This document shows, one piece after another, positions 1 through 8,651 of a stretch of DNA of 17,500 nucleotides (positions within the stretch are counted from its first letter, which is position 1; each line of letters begins with the position of its first letter). The notes beneath the pieces are model-generated. The model was given only the letters and a program-made list of their open reading frames with translations. It was not told the DNA's origin and did no database searches. This DNA is from Glandiceps talaboti (taxonomy: Eukaryota; Hemichordata; Enteropneusta; Spengelidae). Made by a program: the position numbers and the translations under genes. The stretch is from NCBI RefSeq assembly GCF_964340395.1, contig NC_135568.1, forward strand, positions 11,416,776 to 11,434,275, written 5' to 3'.

Positions 1-329
1 ATGGCCCACAGCAAAGACACCCTATGAAAACACAAGATCAGCTTGACGTTTCTCTGAAATCACAAGTAATGTGTAGGAGATGTAAACTTATGAAATGACT
101 CTCCAGAACCAAGTTTATGATTATGACTTTAATTCCTGGAGTGGCATTCCCCTTTAACATTAAAAGTGTCGCTAACCATAGCGAAAAGTAAAGATTTCAG
201 GTATACGTTTACAATTTCTTGCAAAGGAGGCGTGGCGCCCTACTTCTGTCGGCTACATAACTTTGACATAAAAACAACAACTGAAATGGTTCGCGCTATT
301 GGCCATAGAGAGCGCTATCACTGATGTAA
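1..329. other. Unique non-coding DNA, partly GC-richer
   Basis: No gene recognised. From about 220 to 329 the sequence has more CpG dinucleotides than most of the window, with an inverted CCAAT box (ATTGG at 298-302) next to GCGCTAT motifs at 293 and 313. This could be the edge of a regulatory region or a coding segment on the right; nothing decides between them. Confidence 0.4.
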
Positions 330-491
330 AGCGTGTTACAGGAGTCATACAGTGCTACAACACGTAGTGTACTTCAATTTCTTTCGGAGATGACGTGGAT
401 GGCGCGGAAAGAAGTCGAAAAATTTACTTTTGTGCTTTCCGGTACGCTGTGGTTCCCATTAAAGCGTACAACCGTCATGTCGGATATCTAA
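330..491 (+). CDS. Short coding-like open segment, unknown product (candidate exon)
   Basis: I do not recognise the product. An open frame runs from just after a TAA at 327-329 to a TAA at 489-491, with in-frame ATGs at 390, 399 and 477. Read from 390 it gives 33 residues (starting MTWMARKEVEKF) with mixed charged, aromatic and hydrophobic residues, unlike the low-complexity frames elsewhere in the window. A weak acceptor-like TTACAG ends at 341, so an exon starting at 342 would stay in frame. The segment is less AT-rich than its flanks. No domain, signal peptide or membrane segment is visible. The length is well within chance for this composition; it could be a terminal exon, a decayed fragment or nothing. 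Confidence 0.18.
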   Translation, partial: SVLQESYSATTRSVLQFLSEMTWMARKEVEKFTFVLSGTLWFPLKRTTVMSDI

Positions 492-911
492 ATTATTTAA
501 TATAATACACACGTATTTTAATTTCAAATTTTCTATGAGACAGGTGTTATATTAAACCTTGTTGTATTTTAGTTACAAAGCCGTATTTTTGATAATCGGG
601 GAAACATAAAATATCAAAACAAAATGCATAAGACTGATCAAAACTCATTGCGTATGGAGAACTCAGTGCAGTGGGACTTGAGGTCACAGAAAGTTAATTT
701 GATTATGATATCTTAGAGAAGTGATGTTGTTTTGCCAACTGAGTCCCTGAAAAGGTCGTTGACCTACCAACCTAATTGTGAACTGTGCATATTTTCGAAC
801 CCCATCCCATCAACGTAAAACGTGCTATATGAGATAACGCATACTTACGGGCGAATATTGTAAGGCCGATATGTATAAACAAGTGATACCTAAGTATGGA
901 AGTTAAGTAAG
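492..911. other. Unique AT-rich DNA, nothing recognised
   Basis: No ORF, hairpin or repeat stands out between the coding-like segment and the first microsatellite. Confidence 0.5.
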
Positions 912-965
912 TCAATGAATCAATGAATCAATCAATCAATGAATCAATCAATGAATCAATCAATG

Positions 966-1042
<77 letters not shown>

Positions 1043-1066
1043 GTCAGTCAGTCAGTCAGTCAGTCA

Positions 1067-1104
<38 letters not shown>

Positions 1105-1248
1105 TCGTCCTTCCGTCCGTTCGTCAGTCAGTCAGTCAGTCAGTCAGTCAGCCAGCCAGCCAGTCAGTCAATCAGTCAGTCAGTCAGTTAGTTTGTTAGT
1201 TAGTCAGTCAACCATCCAATCAGTCAACCATCCAGTCAGTCAGTCACT
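912..1248. repeat. Compound tetranucleotide microsatellite (CAAT/CAGT/CTGT)
   Basis: In order: (CAAT)n with a few GAAT variants at about 912-1039, (CAGT)n at 1040-1068, (CTGT)n at 1069-1102, a short CCGT/TCGT patch at 1103-1124, (CAGT)n again at 1125-1190, then degenerate GTTA, CAGT and CAACCATC units to 1248. Neighbouring motifs differ by single substitutions. Two overlapping Ser/Gln/Asn-rich open frames in this array are a by-product of the 4-bp period and are not annotated as genes. Confidence 0.97.
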
Positions 1249-1420
1249 AATGGACACATTTGAGTCAACCATCGTATATGACGCATAAAAGTCAACCGTA
1301 GCAGACCTCACTGTCTTGATTTCCAAGATAACAGCTGTATCGTCAGTTATATTCATTAGTCGAAAATGTATCAAAGCAAACGCTTCTGATTTTAAGTCAT
1401 TATTTTAGAGTAAGGCAGAG

Positions 1421-1622
1421 GTCGGAATTGACGGGGGGAGGGGCTGGAAAGAAATTGTTTGGTCAAAAAAAATTCGCAGCCCCCCCCCCCTCCTTCGCGC
1501 TCTCAAAATATTTTATGCCCCCCCCCCCGAAATGAACCCAAGAATTTTCGTAGTCCCCCTCCCGGCTACCCCCGAAATGAACCCAAGAATTTCGTAACCC
1601 GCCCCCTGCCGTAAATTCTGAC
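1421..1622. mobile_element. Small MITE-like element with imperfect terminal inverted repeats
   Basis: The left end (GTCGGAATTGACGG at 1421-1434) matches the reverse complement of the right end (GTCAGAATTTACGG, ending at 1622) at 12 of 14 positions, and both then run into G-rich or C-rich sequence. The interior holds C-rich 45-bp direct repeats: GAAATGAACCCAAGAATTT occurs at 1529 and 1574, with an older partial copy near 1470-1500. There is no coding capacity. No clear target-site duplication is visible, so the ends are approximate. It could be a MITE, or a decayed tandem repeat whose ends match by chance. Confidence 0.4.
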
Positions 1623-1627
1623 CCAGT

Positions 1628-2140
1628 CTAATCAGATAAAATCGTTATGGACTTTTCAAAATGAGACTCCATCTGGTAAGACAGTGATTGAATCAACAGT
1701 TGGTAAATTACAGATATAAAAAATCAAATTACCAAAGTGTACATATTAATAAACCAAAGATCATGATTTTAAAGAGTGGCAAACACTTCAAGATAATCGT
1801 GTCATGAAGGCAACTAAATGAAAACAAGAACTGCGTATACATTAGCGGCTTTCTGCACGCATGACTGACGTCACGGTTCAAAGGTCATGTCTGGATTTAA
1901 TATAAGGTTTATAAGTTAAAATGTGGTACACGTTAAATTCCTTTTTAAGACGCTATAATTAAACTTGTCCTTGATTCAGGATATCGACTTTCTATATTCC
2001 ACACTCATCGTAGGTTTACAAGGCAAGTCTGAAAGATACCGTGCCCAAAAATAAAAATAAGACTAACCCACGGTCTAAATTTCTTATAATATGTCAAATA
2101 TATAACAACTTTCTGGTGTGCGTTATGTTTAGACTTCAAG
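1628..2140. other. Unique AT-rich DNA with one perfect CRE palindrome
   Basis: The only site noted is TGACGTCA at 1866-1873, the full ATF/CREB palindrome. No ORF or repeat is supported here. Confidence 0.5.
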
Positions 2141-2320
2141 ATGCACTTTTGCGGAAGTCAGAAAATACAGCCGATAAAATGCACGAATTGTAAAATACAG
2201 CCGATAAAATGCACGTGTTGTAAAATACAGCCGATAAAATGCACGGGTTGTAAAATACAGCCGATAAGATGCACGGGTTTTAAAACACAACCAAAACATT
2301 CTGTTTGTGCTAAGTCCTAG
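2141..2320 (+). CDS. 59-residue ORF spanning the 30-bp repeats, Cys-x-x-Cys repeat peptide
   Basis: An ATG at 2141 opens a frame that crosses all four 30-bp repeat units and stops at TAG 2318-2320. Because 30 is a multiple of 3, the peptide is a 10-residue repeat of the form IQPIKCTxCK, with x = N, C, G; the fourth copy reads IQPIRCTGFK and loses its second Cys. The other two plus frames have a stop in every unit. Closely spaced CxxC pairs resemble metal-binding knuckles, but that is only inference. A period divisible by three leaves a frame open by chance fairly often, and the start context is unremarkable. Most likely a non-coding minisatellite with an accidental ORF. Confidence 0.15.
   Translation: MHFCGSQKIQPIKCTNCKIQPIKCTCCKIQPIKCTGCKIQPIRCTGFKTQPKHSVCAKS
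2161..2280. repeat. Minisatellite, four 30-bp units
   Basis: Four units in exact 30-bp register at 2161, 2191, 2221 and 2251, each built on ATACAGCCGATAAAATGCAC. They differ mainly in the last five bases (GAATT, GTGTT, GGGTT, GGGTT). A degenerate fifth start (TAAAACACAACC) follows at 2281. Each unit contains CGATAA, so the array also presents four evenly spaced GATA-type sites. Confidence 0.97.
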
Positions 2321-2377
2321 TCATTCCAATTTCGTGCGACTGTTCTCTTCTCAACTGAAGAATACATTTAACGACTA

Positions 2378-2379
<2 letters not shown>

Positions 2380-2414
<35 letters not shown>

Positions 2415-2415
2415 A
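2380..2415. repeat. (GATT)n microsatellite
   Basis: About nine uninterrupted TTGA/GATT units, the same motif that recurs at 12398-12440 and, on the opposite strand as AATC, in the large CAAT arrays. Confidence 0.95.
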
Positions 2416-2524
2416 ACGGCAATGCATTCATTATATGGGTTTCCATGCAGTTGCAAAATATAGCAAATACAAAAACGGATTTAAAATACAAATATACGTG
2501 ACAGATACAAATTTCTGCAATGAC

Positions 2525-2587
2525 AATCCGTGACATTAAGTGACAAATCAAATCGGTATATCACTTGGCCACTTTGTGTCACGGATT
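2525..2587. repeat. Imperfect hairpin with 11-bp perfect outer stem
   Basis: AATCCGTGACA at 2525-2535 is exactly complementary to TGTCACGGATT at 2577-2587, and AAGTGA at 2538-2543 pairs with TCACTT at 2561-2566. The internal loop is asymmetric (2 against 10 nt), with a 17-nt terminal loop. It could be a foldback remnant or a structured RNA element; no function is implied. Confidence 0.6.
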
Positions 2588-3599
2588 AGTGATATTGAAC
2601 ACCGAGGGGTGTGAGAGAAAGCAGAAGGCATAAGATTGATGAACTACTTGCAATAACTTACTTGCAAAGTGTCCAATTTAGATTAGATGTGATACACATT
2701 GAACAATTTTCGAGAGTAAAACACGCCTTATTTAATCATCCGTTTACTCGTTTACCATTATGTGTGACGTGTAGACATTTTCTGAGAGAAATTGATGAGA
2801 GTATCTTTCCAATTGACAGTATACAAACCACATAAAAACCACGTCGTTGTAGAACATGCCCCTCTTAATCTCAGTTACACGAATCTATGATAGCCAGAAG
2901 GGTCATGTCAACAAAATCATTAATACTCATATTTTGGTGGACATGCACATCTGCTACACTTTAATTTTAGTTCACTTCAAAACCAAGACACAAGGTTATA
3001 CTATTGGATTTATGGAGATATTGTTATGACAATTGGCTATTAATGAAGTGAAGTCGTACATCCCTGATGTAGTTTTATTGTACTAACTAATTTAAACACG
3101 AATTCCACATGTCTCTAGGTGTGATGGGATTTCGCAATGACTCCACACACGTACCTATCTAAAAAAGACACTTGGAAATATTTATATAACCGTAAATTAT
3201 TTCATTTAAAACAAAAGTAAAAGATCATCATCAACTTGCGCAAGTCTGTAGGATTTTGCAATTTCTATATACAAGTGACCATCTGACAAGGACAAATGAA
3301 AGCACACACATACATGCCCATAGTGATTATATTACCAGTAAACTATTATTATCCCCAGCTAAAATTGTAGGATATTATTAGTAACTTATCGTAACTGTAT
3401 TTTGTCGAACTATATACATTTTTTAAAATATTGTCATACCAGATGGATATTACGTAACGGTCTGTGTTTGCTGATTATTAATTGTTTCACATGGTAATTT
3501 CAGTTTTGCACACAGAGGGTTACATACATTATTAAATTACATCACGTAAATATTTCCAATTTCTGAGTATCTGCAAATGGGGTAATAATGTAGACATTT
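2588..3599. other. Unique AT-rich DNA, nothing recognised
   Basis: An open frame at 2611-2835 (74 codons) begins with GTG, not ATG, and has no recognisable motif, so it is not called. No repeats or hairpins of note. Confidence 0.5.
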
Positions 3600-3681
3600 C
3601 AAATAAATAAATAAATCAATAAATAAATAAAAAATAAATAAATCAATAAATGAATAAATAAATAAATGAATAAATAAATAA

Positions 3682-3720
<39 letters not shown>

Positions 3721-3731
3721 AATAAAAATAA
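3600..3731. repeat. (AAAT)n microsatellite with TCAA/TGAA interruptions
   Basis: Nearly continuous AAAT units, interrupted early by CAAT and GAAT variants and one phase slip near 3681. The AATAAA hexamers inside it are products of the repeat and not poly(A) signals. Confidence 0.96.
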
Positions 3732-3748
3732 GTTCGTTTATCTAAGGT

Positions 3749-3774
3749 CAGCGTAAGCTTGCAGCGTCAGCTTG
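3749..3774. repeat. 13-bp tandem duplication
   Basis: CAGCGTAAGCTTG (3749-3761) is followed directly by CAGCGTCAGCTTG (3762-3774), one mismatch. It lies just after the (AAAT)n array and is much less AT-rich than its surroundings. Confidence 0.85.
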
Positions 3775-5170
3775 CAACGTTGGGGTTTCTTAATCATTCT
3801 CTAGGTTATAACTTGAACCATAAATAACCACTCAGCTATATTGCATTAGTATGAAAATAAACAGTTTTAGATCTAGAGGTTCCATATATTGTAAGAATCT
3901 CTCCACTGTTTTTTACCTACCTACGTATTCAAATAATACTTTTTCGGCGTAACAGGTAACATTTCTTTTCAACCCAACTCTTACAGCACATATTGCACCT
4001 GGAAATAATGCTTATCGGGAGGCTTTGATCAATAATTAAAGTTGATGTTAAGTATTATTACGCTTCAACAAGTTAACTCATGAACATTTTAATTTGCCCA
4101 CAGGGGTGTGGTATTTAATGACGCAATTACAAAATCACAACATTGTGATATCTCATTTTGATGATGAGGTAAAGGTGAATTCAAACACTATGCTGTCGAT
4201 ATAAATCAACTCTATAAATAATAATTGCTCAATTGATTTCGTCTGACAAAATAATTTTATTTGGTAAATGCAACTTAATCATGCAACATTTGTCTCCGGG
4301 CTATTTACTTTTTTGACAGCAATAAATATGTCACTGCGAATTTCCTTTCACAACTTTTATGATTAACGTTTTCTGACGTTAAATACGGCCAATGAACGAT
4401 GCAAATTTACACAAACATAACTACATGGAAGAGCAATATAGTTATTATTATCGGTGTATTTTGAGATGTTTCCCTTTCGATCAAAGTAATTTTAGGTACC
4501 CTAGATATAATCTATGCCAAAAGGTTAACAAGTTTTCTTCGATGCCAACTGAACCACACGTTGTAGACCTCCGATCCACAATCCATCAATAAATGTTTGT
4601 GAACAAATTGTTTTAGTGAAGGGTATACGAGTATATATAATATGACACAATGAGGATTATTTTCACAACGTCGTGACATGTAGGTAAATCTCATGCTTTA
4701 TAGTAACTTCCATAAATGATGCTCCGTGAAGAACTAAGTGTATTGAGTGTAACATTATACTAATCACAGAGTAACGACACTAGATTGGTATAAACTCTAC
4801 AGGTTAATTGCATACTAAAGGGTTATACTTTGGAGTGCAAATGTAATGAGTAGAATAGTCCTGATAAATAAATTCAATCCCAACATTTCGAATCAATAGT
4901 CTTTCTCATAGGATATCAAGGTAAGATATATAGTAGGTCATCGCCTGACTTTATATCTAAATGTTAAGGCTTATACTTTAAAATAGATCAAATATATTTA
5001 AAATCTGCTTGAGCCGGAATAGAGTAGAGATACGTTAAAGGAGAATCCTCGGGTACAAGAGAGGCAAGAATTTGATTATTAATATGGTAAACATATTCAT
5101 ATAGTTTCATGCTTTGTCCGGACTGTGTCATATTTAAAGAATTAAAACGTTCTTTATGTTCAAAGTTAAG
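3775..5170. other. Unique AT-rich DNA
   Basis: No gene recognised. Short ORFs of 60-66 codons on both strands at 4392-4694 overlap antisense to each other and lack motifs. A 7-bp inverted repeat (TTAACGT at 4363-4369, ACGTTAA at 4376-4382) forms a small hairpin. Confidence 0.5.
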
Positions 5171-5216
5171 AACCAACCAACCAACCAACCAACCAACCAA
5201 CCAACCAACCAACCAA
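5171..5216. repeat. (AACC)n microsatellite
   Basis: Eleven near-perfect AACC units. The Pro/Thr/Asn/Gln and Trp/Leu/Val/Gly repeats readable across it are by-products of the repeat. Confidence 0.96.
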
Positions 5217-5443
5217 TCGCTACCTATCGTATCAGACTCCAAACACTATATTCTCTTCAATGGCATTAAAGAGTCGAATGATTGTTTGTTTTGAAAATGT
5301 TCAGATGATGCCTTATATATTATGGTAAAGAATTCCCAATATTATGTGAGTCTGTATGTAAAATTGTATTGATTCCTTGAAGCAAACACTTCAAAAATGT
5401 AGAACATTTAGTGACACACTAGCGACCAACACCTCATATATAT

Positions 5444-5574
<131 letters not shown>

Positions 5575-5883
5575 ATGAACTGTTATCAGAAATATCACTT
5601 TCTAGAAATGTCAGGTAGTTGATCAAATGCTATCAATAGCTTTAAAGATGAAAGCGGTAGGTTAGATGTTTGAACTTATTGTTTCAAAGTGCCGACATAT
5701 AATTATTTAACCTGTGGAAAAAAATATATGATGCAATTCGTTACCTGGATACTACTTGATCATTATGTCATGCATGTACATGTCTAGACATATAGCATGT
5801 ATTTTAAATCCTGTAGGGATTTTTAATCAATATTTTTACACCGTCCTCGCGAATTGTTAGAATTAACACCTCAACATTGTGCA
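5575..5883. other. Unique AT-rich DNA with a 12-bp palindrome
   Basis: ATGTCTAGACAT at 5780-5791 is a perfect palindrome within a run of CATG and TACATG motifs. Otherwise nothing is recognised. Confidence 0.5.
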
Positions 5884-5979
5884 TACTAATGGCCTTCTCT
5901 GTTCTCAGACTGCATGTACACTTTCCGAATCAATTATGCCCGTGAGAGCCCAGATAGGTCTGAGTATAAATGTCTGTAG
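5884..5979 (+). other. Candidate 3' splice site and short terminal coding exon
   Basis: TACTAAT at 5884-5890 is a close match to the branch-point consensus. It is followed by a pyrimidine-rich run and CAG ending at 5908, the best-looking acceptor I found in the window. The downstream sequence is open for 22 codons in one frame (from TGC at 5911, reading CMYTFRINYARE and on to TAG at 5977-5979) and for 26 codons in the frame beginning at 5909 (TAG at 5987-5989). Composition in the first frame is coding-like. No upstream exon can be identified, so this rests on local consensus only. Confidence 0.22.
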
Positions 5980-6169
5980 CCATGTGTAGTTGAGTATTAT
6001 TAGAAAGTATCATTAATACAATTATTAACAGAATAGTTGAGTGTTATAATATAATTATTATAATTAATTTAACTGCGTATTATAATTATCAATAGAATTC
6101 AATTTGTCATACATTGGTACTTTCTTATATTAGGAAATTATGTTTCTTTAGTGTTGACTATATTCTCAG

Positions 6170-6249
6170 CCGGTGTAAGAATAGTACAACAAATAGTGTC
6201 TGAAGTAATAACACATTTTCCTAAATACATAACTACAACGGTTATATGG
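6170..6249 (+). other. Candidate 80-nt internal exon
   Basis: TTCTCAG ends at 6169 as a possible acceptor and TGG|GTGAGA at 6247-6255 is a good donor match. Between them one frame is open (reading AGVRIVQQIVSEVITHFPKY and onward) with no low-complexity content. The exon would start in phase 1. The acceptor has a weak pyrimidine tract. Two AATAAA hexamers lie at 6277-6287. It is suggestive only; such signal pairs occur by chance. Confidence 0.15.
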
Positions 6250-6349
6250 GTGAGAATTTGGTATTTTAGATTTTTAAATAAAATAAAACTGCAAAAAAAT
6301 GGGAATCATGATATGCCTAGCCCGTGTTTGTAGTAACACAATACATTTC

Positions 6350-6420
6350 CAAAAATTAAGAAGTGTGTAAAATGTTTGTTATTGTATGTACAATAACAGC
6401 ATTTTCCCACACTATTTTTG
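6350..6420. repeat. 71-nt hairpin (foldback or small-RNA precursor-like)
   Basis: CAAAAAT (6350-6356) pairs with ATTTTTG (6414-6420), AGTGTG (6362-6367) with CACACT (6408-6413), AAAATG (6369-6374) with CATTTT (6400-6405), and GTTATTGTA (6378-6386) with TACAATAAC (6389-6397). That makes 28 pairs with a 5-nt bulge at 6357-6361, two small internal mismatched loops and a 2-nt apex (effectively a tetraloop). Length and pairing are in the range of an animal miRNA precursor, but the loop is very short, which fits a small foldback repeat equally well. Confidence 0.6.
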
Positions 6421-6701
6421 TCGTTTTCGCAATTTATTAAATTAGAAACATGGACTTTGTCGATGCTGGTTCACATTGTTTTTCAAGTAGGAAAAAATAA
6501 TGGTAAAGTTGTTTTATAAGTTAAAAATCCAAATTTTGTCATTCATATGACCTCTTTAACACATATCAGTTACATATGTGTTTTTTTTCAAGGCTGTCAA
6601 CGGATTATGTAACTTTTATAGTGTGGTCAAGAGGACAGCTTGGATTCACATTTGTTGGCCCATGAATAGTTTATATAAGTTAATCCTCTTTCTCTCAACT
6701 T

Positions 6702-6762
6702 GTATCTATCTATCCATCCATCCATCCATCAATCCATCCATCCATCCATCCATCCATCTATA

Positions 6763-6817
<55 letters not shown>

Positions 6818-6870
6818 ATATCCATCTATCTATCTATATATCTCTCTCTACCTACCTACCTACCTACCTA
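6702..6870. repeat. Compound tetranucleotide microsatellite (TATC/CATC/TGTC/TACC)
   Basis: In order: TATC units, (CATC)n to about 6757, a TATC step, (TGTC)n at about 6763-6812, TATC/TATATC units, a CTCTC patch, then (TACC)n to 6870. CATC, TGTC and TACC are each one substitution from TATC, which separates the blocks. The Ile/His/Pro and Cys/Leu/Ser/Val peptides readable here are repeat products. Confidence 0.97.
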
Positions 6871-7300
6871 GATGTATTTATCTATCAAGTATCTAAAACA
6901 ATCTTTCTTGCTCATTATATCCTTCAATCAACGATGGCTCCAAAAGGTACACAAAAATCTCCTTATTATGTCTAAGCCTTGACATTTTGACATTTCATAC
7001 GCTACAGAATTTTCATTCTAATGTATAATTCAGGTTTTTTCTTAAATCCAACTGCTTCCAAGGGAAAGGGTTAATGGAAATTGAACAGAACGAATCAGCG
7101 AGAATCACTATCTTTGGAGCCAGGAATGATATGAGTGTTATCAATTGAGGAGATGCATAACAATTGGTATCGCCCAACACATCGTTAAAAATACATTGGG
7201 GCTCCGAACCATTCACGTTTGCTTTGTAATTAGGTCTTATACAAAATTAAAACTATACACAGCTGCCTGTAGGCGCAAGCGTGAAACACTTGGGAGATCA
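6871..7300. other. Unique DNA, nothing recognised
   Basis: Short ORFs on both strands (7013-7216 minus, 7145-7387 plus) overlap each other and the second runs into the TA repeats; neither has a motif. No hairpin or repeat noted. Confidence 0.5.
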
Positions 7301-7386
7301 CAATTCCTCGGAATATATATATATATATATATAACACATAACTTACAACAATTCCTCGGATTAAATATACATGTAATATATATGTA

Positions 7387-7442
<56 letters not shown>

Positions 7443-7443
<1 letters not shown>

Positions 7444-7509
7444 ACTCGGTGAGTATCAATCTGCTAAGACAGTGCTCTATACCGCAGTGGCAGAGCGTAA
7501 TAGTTTTGT

Positions 7510-7516
<7 letters not shown>
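7443..7516 (-). repeat. Module B copy 1, tRNA-like on the minus strand
   Basis: The minus strand reads GCTCT-(13 nt)-AGAGC at 7496-7474, resembling a tRNA D arm, then CACTGTCTTAGCAG, resembling a tRNA anticodon-arm sequence. It is followed by GATTGATACT at 7461-7452, which matches the degenerate B-box GWTCRANNCC at 8 of 10 positions. There is no 7-bp acceptor stem, no CCA-ready end and no proper 5-bp anticodon stem, so this is not a functional tRNA. A decayed tRNA or tRNA-derived SINE head is plausible; chance resemblance remains possible. Confidence 0.35.
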
Positions 7517-7558
<42 letters not shown>

Positions 7559-7617
7559 CACATAACTTACAACAATTCCTCGGATTAAATATACATGTAA
7601 TATATATGTAATATGTA

Positions 7618-7668
<51 letters not shown>

Positions 7669-7727
7669 CACATAACTTACAACAATTCCTCGGATTAAAT
7701 ATACATGTAATATATATGTAATATGTA

Positions 7728-7759
<32 letters not shown>

Positions 7760-7819
7760 ACACATAACTTACAACAATTCCTCGGATTAAATATACATGT
7801 AATATATATGTAATATGTA

Positions 7820-7910
<91 letters not shown>

Positions 7911-7911
<1 letters not shown>

Positions 7912-7977
7912 ACTCGGTGAGTATCAATCTGCTAAGACAGTGCTCTATACCGCAGTGGCAGAGCGTAATAGTTTTGT

Positions 7978-7984
<7 letters not shown>
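7911..7984 (-). repeat. Module B copy 2, tRNA-like on the minus strand
   Basis: Apparently identical to the copy at 7443-7516, with the D-arm-like hairpin at 7942-7964. Like copy 1 it is preceded on the plus strand by TATACATATATATATATA, so a short flank was duplicated together with the module. Confidence 0.35.
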
Positions 7985-8014
<30 letters not shown>

Positions 8015-8083
8015 CACATAACTTACAACAATTCCTCGGATTAAATATACATGTAATATATATGTAATATGTAATAGTTTTGT

Positions 8084-8158
<75 letters not shown>

Positions 8159-8170
8159 CTTACATCAATT

Positions 8171-8651
8171 GAACTTGTATCAGTGTATCATGTCTAATAT
8201 TAATTCACGTTCTTGCATGTATTTTTTAAAGTAAAACACAGGATAAAATTAACATCTTCAAATCTATTGCTGTTAGAGTTAACACAGATTTGTGAATAGA
8301 ACAGGATCTTATGTATTTTTTAATTATAATCTGAGCTACATTTAACCCTTTAAAGTGTATTAAAGCTGATAAGGAACCCTAGAGGTATAGATAATATTTT
8401 AATGCCATTGGGATTGGTGTATCTTACATCAGTACCGGCCCTTTGGTGTAATACTTAAATTTCCAATGGCGAAATCAATTATTCAATAGTCAGAGATCAA
8501 CATCTGTCTTTATATGCTTGTACTGTTTGACGTATGTTAAACCATTCTCCTTCTAACGGATTGTACACTTGTCCGACATTTGATAACCTGTAAATTATAC
8601 TTATAATCTTATTTTTAATCTCACTGACTATCGTGCCCTCCTCTCGCCCTG
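8171..8651. other. Unique AT-rich DNA, nothing recognised
   Basis: No ORF or repeat of note between the TA composite and the pyrimidine-rich duplication at 8652. Confidence 0.5.

Larger units (their letters stand above)
7301..8170. repeat. Composite higher-order repeat: modules A and B separated by (TA)n
   Basis: Module A (60 bp, containing ACAATTCCTCGGATTAAATA) starts at 7332, 7556, 7666, 7758 and 8012. A partial copy (CAATTCCTCGGA) opens the array at 7301-7312, and a diverged end (TAACTTACATCAATT) closes it at 8156-8170. Module B (74 bp, containing GTGAGTATCAATCTGCTAAG) lies at 7443-7516 and 7911-7984, plus a 20-bp 3' fragment at 8071-8090. Pure (TA)n of variable length separates all modules. 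Order is A0-A1-B1-A2-A3-A4-B2-A5/B3'-A6. The copies of A look essentially identical over 60 bp, pointing to recent expansion. Ile/Tyr repeat ORFs here are by-products. Confidence 0.95.

Noticed and set aside
306-320. CTCF-like core TAGAGAGCGC
   Set aside because: Nine of ten core positions fit, but the required upstream CCA spacing is one base short and a single site has little weight.
797-815. GGTTCGAA on the minus strand as a tRNA B-box
   Set aside because: Followed by AAT in place of the required CC, and no A-box or stem structure lies upstream.
923-1288. 121-codon Ser/Ile/Asn/Gln frame
   Set aside because: Direct translation of the CAAT/CAGT/CTGT microsatellite; a second frame over the same array is equally open, as expected for a 4-bp period.
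912-2415. CRISPR array (regular short repeats)
   Set aside because: The repeats have no unique spacers between them, and the 30-bp units at 2161-2280 are contiguous.
2611-2835. 74-codon plus-strand frame
   Set aside because: Begins with GTG, has no ATG near its start and no recognisable motif; at chance length for this composition.
3600-3731. Many AATAAA hexamers that look like poly(A) signals
   Set aside because: They are the microsatellite motif itself, with no GT-rich downstream element.
7361-8021. Ile/Tyr repeat frames, including a 134-codon minus-strand frame
   Set aside because: Translations of (TA)n and the A/B modules; length follows repeat number and is not a sign of coding.
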